This document shows, one piece after another, positions 21,335-33,454 of a DNA stretch of 64,000 nt. The DNA is from Pilaira anomala (Eukaryota; Mucoromycota; Mucoromycetes; Mucorales; Mucoraceae). Made by a program: the position numbers and the translations under genes. The notes beneath the pieces are model-generated. The model was given only the letters and a program-made list of their open reading frames with translations. It made no database searches and had not been told where the DNA came from. The stretch is from positions 248,001-312,000 of the forward strand of contig JAIXMQ010000015.1 in assembly GCA_025716855.1 (NCBI GenBank), written 5' to 3'. Numbering within the stretch: the first letter of the stretch is position 1; the number at the start of each line of letters is the position of its first letter.

Positions 21335-22084
21335 ATGAATGGACATAAGTTTGGTCCTTATTTGATTAAAGAATCTCAAATATTTTTCAGGTCTAAGTTA
21401 TGTTTAGGAATTGTTAACTTGAAGCCTATTGCACCGTAAGTCTAAAACACATATAGAAAACATACAAACACTCACACTCACAATTTGAATAGTGGTCGTA
21501 TCCTTTTTATAATATAATTTTAACTTGAATTCATTATTGTGCCAATATTATTTCCATAACTTTTTTTTTTTCATTAGATGTACTTGTAATTCCTAAAAGA
21601 AATACACCGAGATTAGCAGACTTGAATAAAGAAGAGGTAAACATTTTATATTTGATATACAGGAGCACCCAATTTTTTTTTTATTATTATTATTGTTAAA
21701 ACATCCTTCATAAAAAGACTGCAGATTTAATGGTATCAGCACAAAGAATTGGTAATGTTGTAGAAAAACATTACAAGTGTACTTCCCTTACAATGACAAT
21801 CCAAGATGGACCTCAAGCAGGACAAACAGTAACTTTTAATTACAAATGATTTTTTTTTTATTTATTCTAAAACACACACACATATATATATAAAGGTGCC
21901 TCATGTTCATATGCACGTTATCCCAAGAAGAAAGGGTGATTGGCCAGAGAATGATGATATTTATAAAGATTTGGACGAGAAAAAAGGTGTTGATAATGAA
22001 GAAAGAAAACCACGCACAGAAGAAGAAATGGGTAAAGAAGCTAATGAACTTCGTGTCTATTTCAGCAATGATTCAGAATATTAG
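21335..22084 (+). CDS. FHIT: Fhit-type HIT hydrolase (diadenosine triphosphatase)
   Basis: Five exons (21335-21435, 21493-21497, 21578-21636, 21718-21828, 21896-22084) give 154 residues, the normal Fhit/Hnt2 size. The second exon is only 5 nt (TGGTC). Without it the frame breaks; with it the protein reads [15 protein letters not shown], the conserved strand of the family. The C-terminal half carries [16 protein letters not shown] and the catalytic histidine triad HVHMHVIPR (H-x-H-x-H). Fhit/Hnt2 cleaves Ap3A to AMP and ADP in the cytosol. The tail has the acidic/basic [12 protein letters not shown] loop. The TAG stop at 22082-22084 overlaps the stop of the convergent NSE3 gene. Identity is very secure. 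The microexon is inferred from frame, splice dinucleotides and family conservation. Confidence 0.93.
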
Positions 22085-23343
22085 ATGGCTTGATACCCAC
22101 CTTGCTTATACATCTTAACTCCCAAATCGGTTCTTTGTGCTGAAGTAGCATCATAAAACTACAAAAAAAAAAAAAAAAATGAGTTTTTTTTTTTTTAAAA
22201 AAAGTATATACAACTAAGTAATCTAGATTATTACATTACCTGTAATAAAAAGTTGACCATATTTTGTGGAGGTATTTCAAGTTTGGCTCTAGGTCCCCAA
22301 GTGAAATCATATTCAATCTCTTCCCCACTTGTATCTGGTCTTTTGGTCTTTTTTAAATAATGATTCTTTTGAAATGACTCTAAAAGTTTATCTCTATCCT
22401 CAAATTCTGATCTGGATTTAGTCACTTTTAATCGATCCAAATGTCCATACAAATCAGCTATTTACTTGTATTAGCTTATAAAGATTGCCTCTTTTTTTTT
22501 TTTAAAAAAAAAAAAAAGAAATAAATATACTTACGACTTGTCATGGATTGTCCGTTAAGGAAAATCAAACCAAGAATAACATACAAAACACCAGTTTGCT
22601 TGTATTCTTCAGGTGATTGAGTGATTATTTCTGTTGTACGATATTGTAACTTCATATTATATCTCAATATATATGTTCCTGATGTTCCTGTTCTCTCGTT
22701 ATCGGCTGCTTGAGTGGACATTTCTGGCTGTTGTGTTTGAGTTTGTGTTTGAGTTTGTGTTTGAGTTTGTGTTTGAGTTTGCGTTTGTGTTTGTTCCGAT
22801 CCTATAAGCCTTATAGCGTTAGAAATAAACTGAGAAAAGAAAAAAAAAAATAACTTTACTTCTCATTTGACTTTGACTTTGATTCATGCGTTCTTTTATT
22901 TTGGGCAATTCAACAAGATCCATTCCAAATACATTATTCAACTTTACACGAGTTCTTTCCAAAAGAATATTGTAAGATATTTTCTTATTGCCTTGATTAA
23001 TTACTTTTTTTTTTTTTTTTTTTTTAAAAAAAAAAGAATGAGTTTCCTTTTCTTAAATCTACTTTTTAAATTTATTTTACTTTTCATAATCTCTTCACGT
23101 TTCAATAATTTTCTTTTAAATTCACAAGCAAGTGCATATCGAACGATATCTTTAACTTTACGTTGAATTTCCTAAAGGTTTACATATTTTTTTTTTAAAA
23201 AAAAAGGGGGGGGGGAGAGTTTCTTATGAAGGATTATTTTTATATACCTCTTCGTCCCAATTAACGTCAATTCCTCCTTGTGTTGAGGATTGTGTCTGAC
23301 TTTGAGAGCCAGGTTCTTCAGAACTTAAACGTGCGCGCTTCAT
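22081..23343 (-). CDS. NSE3: Nse3, MAGE-domain subunit of the SMC5/6 complex
   Basis: This multi-exon gene starts with ATG 23343-23341 ([14 protein letters not shown]) and ends with TAA 22083-22081. The order is: a short acidic Ser/Gln-rich tail; a helix ([25 protein letters not shown]); an exon with [23 protein letters not shown], the hallmark VFGM-x-LVELPK strand of MAGE winged-helix domains; a Gln-Thr repeat; then [55 protein letters not shown] and FLLQVM. It ends [11 protein letters not shown]. Nse3 joins Nse1 (RING) and Nse4 on the SMC5/6 ring, which resolves recombination intermediates. All MAGE segments appear present. The QT repeat (near 22733-22800) is unusual and lies between the two winged-helix halves. 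It is 152 nt from the MED23 stop. Confidence 0.88.
22733..22797 (-). repeat. Coding minisatellite (12-nt TTTGAGTTTGTG units) in NSE3
   Basis: About five 12-nt units on the plus strand read as alternating Gln-Thr pairs in the Nse3 frame, giving EQTQTQTQ... then QPEMSTQ. Units differ only at third positions or single bases, which suggests recent slippage expansion. Confidence 0.75.
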
Positions 23344-23495
23344 GGTTAAATGAAAGAATATAAAATTGGTAAAAGTATTTGACAGGAGTCCTTTTTTTTA
23401 TTATTATTATTAAGGGAGAAATATCGTCATTGACGTGACCAGTTTTTGGCTAATACAATGATCAAATCAAGTTTGCATTATTTTATTCAGATAGA

Positions 23496-26400
23496 TTAAG
23501 GCGTAACGAGTCTAATTAATCTTTGTGCAATAGGTGGATTCATTGAACGTATAATTTTTCTCAATTGAGCAGCCAATTCATTTGATTTAACAAAGCGAGA
23601 TCTGATATGATATAGGAAATCAAACACTTGTTCAAGTGCTTGTGTAGTCCAGCCATCCTTCATATCCATAGCTGCTGTTACTTGCTTTACCATATGCATG
23701 AGTTCAATAAAAAACTATGAAAAAGTTAATTCATCAATCCTATATAGAAAAACTTTTTTTTTTAAAAAAAAAAAACTTACGCCAGCGTCACTACAATCTA
23801 ATTTCTCTATACGATGTAAAGCAGGTCCTAACAAGAAACACATGTACAAGAGTTGAACATCTGTCTTCATTTTACCAGAGTTCCGAAGTTTTTGGAAATA
23901 TTCTAAAAATGTTTGAAATATATCCAGACTAGAATAATGCACGATACTATGAAATAAGGTCAAGAAACTATTGGGAGCATTCGTACCATAGTTATGAAGA
24001 TTGAACTTGTAATCATTAAAGATGTAAGGGAATAACATGGCTTTCCGAAGACGTGCGCTCATTGAATCCTTTAATACAGCTGTTGTTGTTAAATCGGGCG
24101 ATGTTTGAGTTATTCCATACTTTCCATTCACACTTTTCGGAATACCACATCGAACCTACATACATATATATATATATATTAAAATTTAAATGATGAATTA
24201 TTTAATAAATAAATAAATATAAATGTTACCAATCGACATGGTTCAGATATTTCTAGTAAATATTGATTTGTTTCAATCAAATCATTCAGTTCTTTGAAAA
24301 TGGGATGTACAAATTTCTTTTCAGGTAACAGCGGGATCAATAGACCAATAGCATGTAAAGTTAAGGCAGACACACCCACATGATGAGATTCCCTTAATAA
24401 GGATAAATCCAAGAACAATTTGATAATAGTAGAAGGAGATACAGGTGTCAACATGATCTCTAATGTAGCAATCGTGATACCTTCTATAGCTGGACTTCCA
24501 ATCTCACGAAAATGGCGTTCTGGTAAATTTGAATTTGTTCTTGGTGCACATTTTTTAGGATTTAAGCTTCCAGATAATTTATAAATAACTTTTTCAAAGT
24601 ATCCCACATCGAATTTACTACCATCATCTTCGTCATCTAAAGCATATCTTTTTGCATCAGGTACAATAACAATTTGATCAAAATCTAAATAGTTTAGTTA
24701 GTTTAATGAATCGATCGAAAATCATGTTCATATTTATATTTACCCAGTAACCTTAAAATTCTCTTCCGAATACGTGGATTACGTAGTGTTTCTGATGAAT
24801 GATAATATAACAAGATATTATTTACAAATGAAAGTGGGCATTGATGTTGGTAAAATAAGTGTCCATATGTATCCAAAATATTAGCCAATAAATCAGTCTC
24901 TGAACATTCAATTAAACGCATAATCAAGTTTTCCATTGAAGAAATAAAATCGCTCACAACATTAGTAAAATAAATTGGTAATTTTGTTTGCTGTTGAGGT
25001 ATTTCCATAATAGGATCATATTGACGCATAGCATAGCTCTCAAATTCATGATATTCAGGAAACTCTCGCAAATATTGCATAAGCTTCTTTTGAAAGTTAT
25101 CTTCTGTCCAATGTCGATGACTGAAGTTTAATGAATCCCACTTTTGTACTCGTTTCTGAAACTCGGGTGAGCCTAAAAGAAGGTACCGAACATAACCCAT
25201 AGCCTTGCTTGTTCTATCCGCATTTCCATTACCTTTTAAAAGTGCAAATAAAACATGATTAAAGTTAATCCATTGATTTTTCCAGATGAAAGAGTCCAAA
25301 AGTAAGAATAGCTATACGAATATATCAAAAAAAGAAAAAAAAATGTTAATCAAGAATATCTTTTTAGAACAAAATAAACTTACGAATTCAGAACTATTTG
25401 GTGGGTATTCAACACTAAGAATAAAATCAACAAGATCAATTGTGTTTGTGGCCATTCTAGAAGGCGGAATAAGTAACAATAATTTTCTAACAGCAGGCAT
25501 ACACCATTCAGTCGTCTTTCTTGTGATCGCAATCACCCATAAAATACATAATAAGCTAGATTGATTTTCTAAAATAGAAAAGTATTGCAATACAACTCTT
25601 TCTGTTTCAGGAGACCCATGAAGTATGTAAGCGGTAAAAGCCTTATTAGCTGAAATTAACTGTTGTACCTTTTGCGGTGTAACAGAAGGACGGACGGGTA
25701 CAGATTGATTAGGAGAATCAGAAGATTCATAAAACGATTTAACGGCAGAAGGAAAATATTTCATGGCTTCTGGTGACCATTCTAATTTGTGTTCATAAAG
25801 ACTTGAAAGTACTCGATATATTTGATCTGTCTTAATATCGGCTTGTCCACGTGTCTTAATTAATCGACTGATCGTACAAACTGTGAGTCTCGCCAACATT
25901 TCTGACTCTGCAAACCAAATTGGTTTTTCTCGATGAGGATCATCCAGTGATCTTAACAGTTTGACGTCCATCTGCATATGCTATACAAAAAGTTTAATAT
26001 CTGGAAAAAAAATACATATGTACATATATATATATAATTTGCTTACAATTGTGTTCATTGCAAATGATTCTAATGATTGATAACATTGTCGGTTCTCCAA
26101 ATATGAAATAGAATATCGAATGTAATGTAATAATCCTGAAGATAAGGGTGAATACTTTAAGAATCGAATAAATCGATAATTCATCAATTGTAGTATTGTC
26201 TGTAACCAACGCATGGTTTGATCGGGCAGTTGTTGACCTGACAGGTTATTGTCTCCTCCTTCATTGTTATGTCTCACCTTTATCATCTTGTCACATCGCC
26301 TCAATTTTTCAAAGATTTCTTTAATCATAAGCTCAGCCCTATATTTATAGTAAGAACGTTTAAATAAATGAACATACAATCATTATAAGCTACTTACGAG

Positions 26401-29400
26401 CAAGGCGCGCTATATAATAATTTATATACTACATCCAGTACATTAGGAGGTACGCATGCAACAGGTGATGGTGTGGATTGATATCTAGGCCCTAATTCAC
26501 TATCCAACATCATTTTATAAATGACCTGTAATAACCTGTATATATATATATTGCTTGATCAAAACATATTACTTTCTTCCTCCCTTTTTTTTTGTGTTAC
26601 CTGTGCTTCGCATTTACACACAATAAATCCAACAATTTATAATTGAGGGTTCCACCTTTAACATAAGTTGTAGATGCATATCCGAGAGTATCAATTTCCG
26701 CCTTTGTAGGCACAAGATAAACGTAGAGGGTATAAGGAACAACATCTTGTCTCAATTGACTTTCCAACGCAATTTTTGTCATTTCGTGAATATCTAAATT
26801 ACTAAATAATGTGGAATTTGTAGGTACATTGCTATGATAATGACTGCTGAAATAGGCTTGAATTTGATAACATAATCCAGCATATTTTAGTGAAGCTGCA
26901 ATTAATGGATGTCTTTGTTTTATGTTGGTAACATCTTTGATATGGGCCTTTTGATGATTGACTGCACATTGTAGAGACAAGTCTCGAAGTGTAAATGCAT
27001 CTTTGGATTCAGTTTGTTGTTCATTATAGAGTCGGACTAATTTGTCAAATAATTTTTCATCTTGTTCAAAATCCTTTTGTATCACATTGATTGAAACCTT
27101 TTCAATATCTAGAAAAAAAAACATTAGACTTTAAGTGAAATATTATGTATTAGATCCAGAATTCAACTTACAAAATAATTGTAAAAGTAACCAAACAAGA
27201 CCATTGTCTTTTGTGATGTGATCTTTTGCACTAGGTCCGTAAGGTTCTCCATTTGGTTTATAGACAAGTTCATAAAAGTCTTGTAGAATATCTTCGTAAG
27301 AAAAGAAACTAAAGAACAGAAGATGTTAGTTATATATATATATATATATGCATATAGTTTCAGTAAGCAGTAAAACTTACTCTGCAGAAACAAAACTGTA
27401 TAGCTGATCAGCAGTTTCAGTCATCAATTCCCATAAATCGAGGTTTTCGGGTATTAATATTGTTATATCTTCGCCTCGAACATTTGTGGATGATTGATTG
27501 AAGGTATCGCTTTCTTTTTCCATCGCTAATAACAATAAAAATCGAATTTATGAGCTATATTATAGTATACAGACTTTTTTCTCTCTTTTTTTTTTTTACC
27601 TTTCATATTTTCCTCGTCTCTTTTCCCATTTCTACTATGATGTTGAATACATCGAATCACATCTCTTACTTTTTCAACCATGGCTTTTCTAATTTGTGTA
27701 GTATCAAATCCTGTTTGAGTTAACGACATGGCCAATTGTCTGAACTCATCCATTGAAGCCCTTTGGAATAGCATATCTCGAAAATGTGTTTCAATATTTG
27801 TTGAATTTCCTTCTTTAACGAATTCAATCTAACAAGGAAACATGTCAGTGAATATTTCGGTTAAGTCTCAATATAATTTATTTACCAAATCTCCTTCAAA
27901 CATATGAAAACTAGTTCTAGTTGTTAAATCGTTATATTCATGTCTTCTACTCATTTGTGATATCAGAGGCCATGAAGCGTCAGGTGGCATCATTAAAAAT
28001 GCTAAGTGACGACGTCTTTTACCTAATTCATTAATAAACTTTTCCATCGCCCAGTGAATGCTTTGTGCAAATGTTCCTTTTAAGAAATGACCATACACAT
28101 CCGGTAACTAACAAATGTAATGTGAATACTTCCAATCAATATTTTTTTTAAAAAAAGTATAGAACTTACTGCTACAATAATATCATAATGAGATACAATA
28201 CCAGCACCATCCCCATTAGGTCCCGATAATAATAGATTAATCAACTCCTTTCCTTTATTTAAACATTGTACCTCTATTGTGATTAAATCAGCAGGTAAAG
28301 TATTGATTTCTCTTAAAACGTGTTTAATAATGTTGATAGCCATAATAGTTGGTATGCGATCTAATAATTTATGATCTTGCTGAATACCGGTTATCATATA
28401 ATATAATGTCATAAGCCATATATTCGAATTGTTGATAGAAGGCTGAGCTGGTGTGGTAGTAGGCACTGTACCATTTGTAAAATGTTCATATAATTCTGGG
28501 AACTAAGAAAAAAAACAAATAAAAATAAGTAAACGATTATCTTTTATAAACGAATTGGCTTACAGAGTAGATAATATCATAATATGTTAATGAACCAACA
28601 CCAACAAAATCTGAGGTTAACGTATCACTATTTTCCAACATCTTTTCATCTATCCCGGTATCTCTGATCAAAAGTAAATCAAACAACTCTTTTCCTACAG
28701 TAAAACATTTCGATTCCAAAGAATTCATCTCTTTTGATGATAATCGAGTCATTTCTAGTAAAACTTGTTTGACCATGCTTAAAAGAATGGCCGTGGTTAC
28801 ACCAGAATTAAAGATCTGATTTTGAAGACAACTTCGAAAGCAAGATAAAATAAATTGTATGATAATGATCCAAGAAGATTGTAAGGCAGGCGTAAGTGAT
28901 AATACTGGTGTAACTTCTTCTAGAAATGTACCTAAAGGAAATATCGTATTTTTTGCTGTGGTGGTTGTTGTACTGGTTGCATTCGAAAGAGGAATCACCT
29001 TCAATAAATGATGTAAAAAGGTGATTAGTCTCGAGGTCTTTTCTAAAGTGATTGGTGATTCTCGATATTTCAACATGATAGTTCGCAATTGTTCAGCCTA
29101 TTAATTATTTTGGGTTTTTTTTTTGTAGTGAGTAAAGCGAAATCTCTTTGCGAAAAAAAAAATACTTACAGCATTACCACCATTGATTTGACAAGCTCGA
29201 ACAAAGTCATGAGTTAAAGTATCATAATCGATACGATGACTAGAGGCAGTATAATGAACTACGCTTTTATCGTATTGAACATCACTTTTTGTTTCAGGGT
29301 GTAATAAATCAAGTCGACGTCTTTTCGAAGGATTTCTATTAAAAATTCTATACAATAACTGTTAACTTCTCTTCATAATAAGTTATTGGGATTCTTTTTC

Positions 29401-29569
29401 TGTACCCATAGGTTGTTTGTCTGTCTACGTTTTGCCAGTCCTATAATATATATATATATATATGAGTTTCAAGTAACAATCGTAAAAAAAGAATAGAAAT
29501 AATTACTGGTGTAGGCGTATCATGAATATCTACAAATAACCGAGAAATTACAGTTCGTAGTGATTCCAT
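23496..29569 (-). CDS. MED23: Mediator complex subunit 23
   Basis: This large multi-exon gene (roughly twenty exons by eye) runs from ATG 29569 (MESLRTVISRLFVDIHDTP) to TAA 23498-23496. It encodes a helical-repeat protein. Diagnostic blocks near the C-terminal third include WTEDNFQKKLMQYLREFPE, LPIYFTNVVSDFISSMENLI, DTYGHLFYQHQCPLSFVNN and SETLRNPRIRKRILRLLG, followed by FPYIFNDYKFN..., QLLYMCFLLGPALHRIE and the terminal VFDFLYHIRSRFV...LRKIIRSMNPPIAQRLIRLVTP. These line up in order with animal MED23. MED23 sits in the Mediator tail and links activators to RNA polymerase II. It is absent from S. cerevisiae and S. pombe as I know them. Introns are short and in frame. A basic nuclear-localisation-like RNPSKRRRLDL follows the first exon. 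The intact frame across 6 kb argues for a working gene. Confidence 0.93.
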
Positions 29570-31776
29570 TTTGTTTATGAGTTTACGAATCTAAAATACT
29601 CTCTTTTATTGAAAATGACAATGATAAAGAAAAGAAAAGAAAATGGCGTATTCACCTGAAAAGGAAGAACTCAAATTGAGAGTAAAAAACGCGTTTAGTT
29701 CCAGCTTTTCACACTTCAAATCCAGACAAAATTAAACATATTAATGCTTCAATACTATGAAATGAGGACCTTTTCTCGGTACAGTATTCTGTATACTTAA
29801 TTGGAGTCATTTCTATGCAAGATTTAGATATACCATAACTTTTTTTTTTTGTTCTTAAAAATCTCGTTTGACACCATATTTACCATAATAATATATTGTT
29901 TCAATCCATGCATTCTTTTTAACTCACACAAGTTGTGCTTTAATCATCTTAATGCGACTGTATAATCTCTCTTCATGCTATACATAGCTACATTATTAGA
30001 AGTTTCTTTTTATAGCTATTATTTTCTTATTTTTTTCTTATAATTTGAAAAAAATAAATAAAAAAAAACTACTTTTTACGTCATTGTTGCTTTTTTTTTC
30101 AAGTGGGCATTCATAATAAATAGTTACAAAAAAATAAACTCATAATGTTTAATTACATGAAAAGTTAATTAAGTGATGATGATGAGAGATAAAAAAGAGC
30201 TTTTCAAAAATAACGATAAAATTCGCATTCATGTTATAATTATATATATACTTATTCACTAGATACATTCGTTTTTCTTCAGATAAATACATAATCAGAG
30301 TAAGATGACATAAGGATAATGTTTCTAGAATAACCTTTTTGTTTTTCTTGATTCTTAATTTCTCTCCTTGTACTTAATAATAGCAGTAACGTGAAAAAAA
30401 AAGCCTTAATGTTGCAAGAAGAGGTTGTACATATTCGGTTTCTCAATTTATGCATTACATTTTTTTTTCTATTGACATATATATATATATTTACTTTTGA
30501 TCAATCATATAAAATATAATTGTTACAACTGATTCATAACTAAAAGTATTTATGAACTAGGTGTGTTTCTGTTACTTTCAATCATGATCAGTAGCAAAAA
30601 TACAAATACAAATAGTTAATTAATAAAAGAGTTACAATTATGGTAGGTAAAGGTATCTTGAAAGCATGTGTCCATTTAAGAAAGTAGTTATATTTATAGC
30701 AGTAGTAGATCTAGAATGGTAATAAAACTTTAGTGACTAATATAAAATTTTAACACGTATATTCGTAAATAGACTATATTTCAGTACCCGGACACAGTAA
30801 TCGATAATCTAAGGATGTCTTGGATCACTATCGATGCAAAATGGAAGTTGAACAAGTCATAAACTGACTATTTGAAAGACTTGATATTTGTCTTGGGATT
30901 GGCAAAACTGTTTTAAATGCCATGAAGGCTTTATTTACAGATAGTAAAACTAAGAAATGCAGGGTATTATTGTTTTATTATGAGAATATGTTTATCCAGC
31001 GCAAACCCGTTTTTTTTTATAGGCGCGAGTCATACTAGAATCTATTACATATTCATTAAATTACTTGAGCAGCAAGAACGAGAAAAGTGTAACTACACGC
31101 TTAAATCATGGTAGAAATAACACGTTGAACGGTACAGCCTATTATTTTATTGATGTTATACAGAACTGCTCAGATATAAACTCGAGACCACATATATTAT
31201 CCCTCTCTAAGAAGCCAGCTCTGTCTACATCTGTATGTAATTGCAAGACCAAAAGTAAATGTCCTATTAAATATAGGTCATATAAGAGATGAGGGGGATA
31301 GAGATAATAGAATATCTGTGTTTTATATGAAGAAAGAAAAAGTAAAGGAAAGAATATCATGTGATGTACCATTGGAACTTAAATGTCGTGCGCTAAGTTA
31401 CGTAAAAAAAAAAAAAGATATATATCGTGACAAAAACCATTTTACTGCTTTGATTTCATCCTTCTACTCAGTTCCACAAAATACAACTGGTTGCACAATT
31501 AAGGCACTGGTTCAGAAGTTTTTTTTTGTAAAATGAGACGAGTTTAATTTAATTGTGAGAAGAGCAGATGTTATTAATTCAATCTTTTTTTTTTTTTGTT
31601 TCTTTAAACAAATTGTGAGTTGCGTGTTTTTTTTTAATTAACTCCGTATATAAATCTTTCTATGTATGCAGGGTTATATTTATTTATTACCTATATACTT
31701 TCAAATAAATTAGATGTTAAAAAAGATATTTATTTATAGAGGTGCGCGCGTGTGAGTGTATATCAGATTGTGTCAG

Positions 31777-31808
<32 letters not shown>

Positions 31809-31869
31809 AATTTATAAATAATAATGTGTGTGTGTATATATATATAAAAAAAAAAAATAGTATAATATT
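29570..31869. other. Gene-poor region with possible decayed gene fragment
   Basis: No intact gene is supported. Near 30786-30870 the plus strand reads YPDTVIDNLRMSWITIDAKW before a stop, just after a TTTCAG acceptor-like site. A second open patch at about 31065-31292 is Cys/Lys-rich at its end. They share no clear frame or splice chain, so they are at most remnants. AT runs and a (GT)n array (31778-31804) fill the rest. The left end is the MED23 promoter. Confidence 0.45.
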
Positions 31870-33454
31870 TTACAATGTAGGTGATTTCTTTTTGTTATTC
31901 TTGACAATTGTCTTGAATCTTTTCAAGATTGTCTTTGGCTTTAATTTATCTGCCACGGTAGGACTAGGCGGTTGAAAGACAGGCATACCTTTACTATCAT
32001 CTAATGATGAGCGTGGGTGGATTCTTGTTCCTATCGCAGCACTATTTAAAAAAAATGATGTTAATTTACAATGATTAATTTATAAAAAAAAAAAGAGAGA
32101 GAGAAACAAATGACTTACTAGAGACTATACCGTTTACGGTTTGGTGTGCTAGCAGAAGGGGTCATGTTTTCTATTCTGGGTGGCAATGGAGAGTTGGCAT
32201 GGATATTTTCACGACTACTTTTATAGTAATTCACACTATCATCATCCATTGTTTCCTTACTTATCAAACGTCTAGGCACAGGTTTATTATCTGATTCTAA
32301 TGGGAGGGTGGTAGGATGTATTGCGCTCATACTCTTTTCTAAAAGGAAACTCTTGATAGGCGCTACTTCGGAAATCTCTATAAAATCAGCTTCATTTTTC
32401 TTTTCATTGTCGTCTGTCAATTCTACTAGCGTAACCTCGGGAACTTGAACTGATTTTGGAGAGATATCTTGTTCATTTTTCTGAGGTTCTTCTTGCTCTG
32501 ATGTGATTTGAGAGGTATTTAGTAAAGTCGTATTTTCTTCTTCTTCTTCTTTAATAGCGGTATGGGACGTAGTAGCTTCTTGTACATTTTCGATTAATAC
32601 AACAGGCTCTTGTTCTTCTTCAGAGATAGTAGATAAGGCTGTTTCTTGTTGCTCTTCCTGAATAGGAATTTCAGGGATAACATGTGTAACCGGTTCTTTT
32701 TCTTCTTTAGTAGTAGTAGTAGGTTCTTGGACGATAACAGGTATGAAAATTTCTTCTTGTTCTTTTTGAGCAACGATAGGTATTATGACTTGTTCGTTTT
32801 GAGAGATAGCGGGGATGATAATGTCTTGTACCTCTTCTTCTTGAGGGATAATGACGGGTAGTGTAGAGATATCAAGTGCAATAATTTCTTCTTGTCTTTC
32901 AGTTTGCTCTTCCTGGGTAGGGCTTTCACAGAGATCAATAGATTCTTGTGGTGTTGAACTTTCAGAGATAACTGGTTCTTGATCTATTAAAAGATGTGGG
33001 GGTATACCAAGTAAATTAGTCTCTTCTTGGATCAGACTAGAAGATAAGGTCAGTAAGATATCATCCGTATTTATACGAGTATAATCTTGTGGAGAATCTT
33101 GAGGTAGATTTATATTATCATGCTCTTCTGCCATAGTAATAATAGAACTGTCAAGAATATCTGTTGTTGCGGTCTGATCTTGTTGACTCGTGGTGGAATG
33201 ATTTTCTACTACTTGTAGAGTGCCGTAGTCACGATTCTTACTTTGAACTGATCTGTTGTTTACCGATTTCACGGTTGTATCTAAAGAATTAACTTGTTCA
33301 TGCTCTAATAATAAACTGGATTATTATAAATTTAACTTTTTTTTTTAAAAAAAAAAACAAAAGGTTTACCTGGCGATGAAGTTTGAATAAGTACGATTGG
33401 CTGAGAAGGGAAAGGATTTCTCACGAGGAGTATAGTACTAATCCTAACCAACAT
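31870..33454 (-). CDS. Glu-rich disordered protein, unknown function
   Basis: Three exons, 33454-33370, 33304-32119 and 32041-31870, join in frame to give 480 residues. I recognise no family. The N terminus, MLVRISTILLVRNPFPSQPI, is weakly hydrophobic but not a convincing signal peptide. Most of the protein is low-complexity, rich in Glu, Gln, Ile, Pro and Thr. Short motifs of the form I/V-I-P-x-(I/V)-x(n)-E-x-E-E recur in imperfect copies (LPVIIPQEEEVQ, IIIPAISQNEQ, IIPIVAQKEQEE, FIPVIVQEP). The C-terminal 100 residues are different, with KSFLLEKSMS, SPLPPRIENMTPSASTP, RKRYSL and a strongly basic end DKLKPKTILKRFKTIVKNNKKK. The pattern suggests a scaffold or adaptor with a basic, perhaps membrane- or nucleic-acid-binding tail. 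This is speculative. The clean splice phases and absence of stops support a real gene. Confidence 0.7.
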
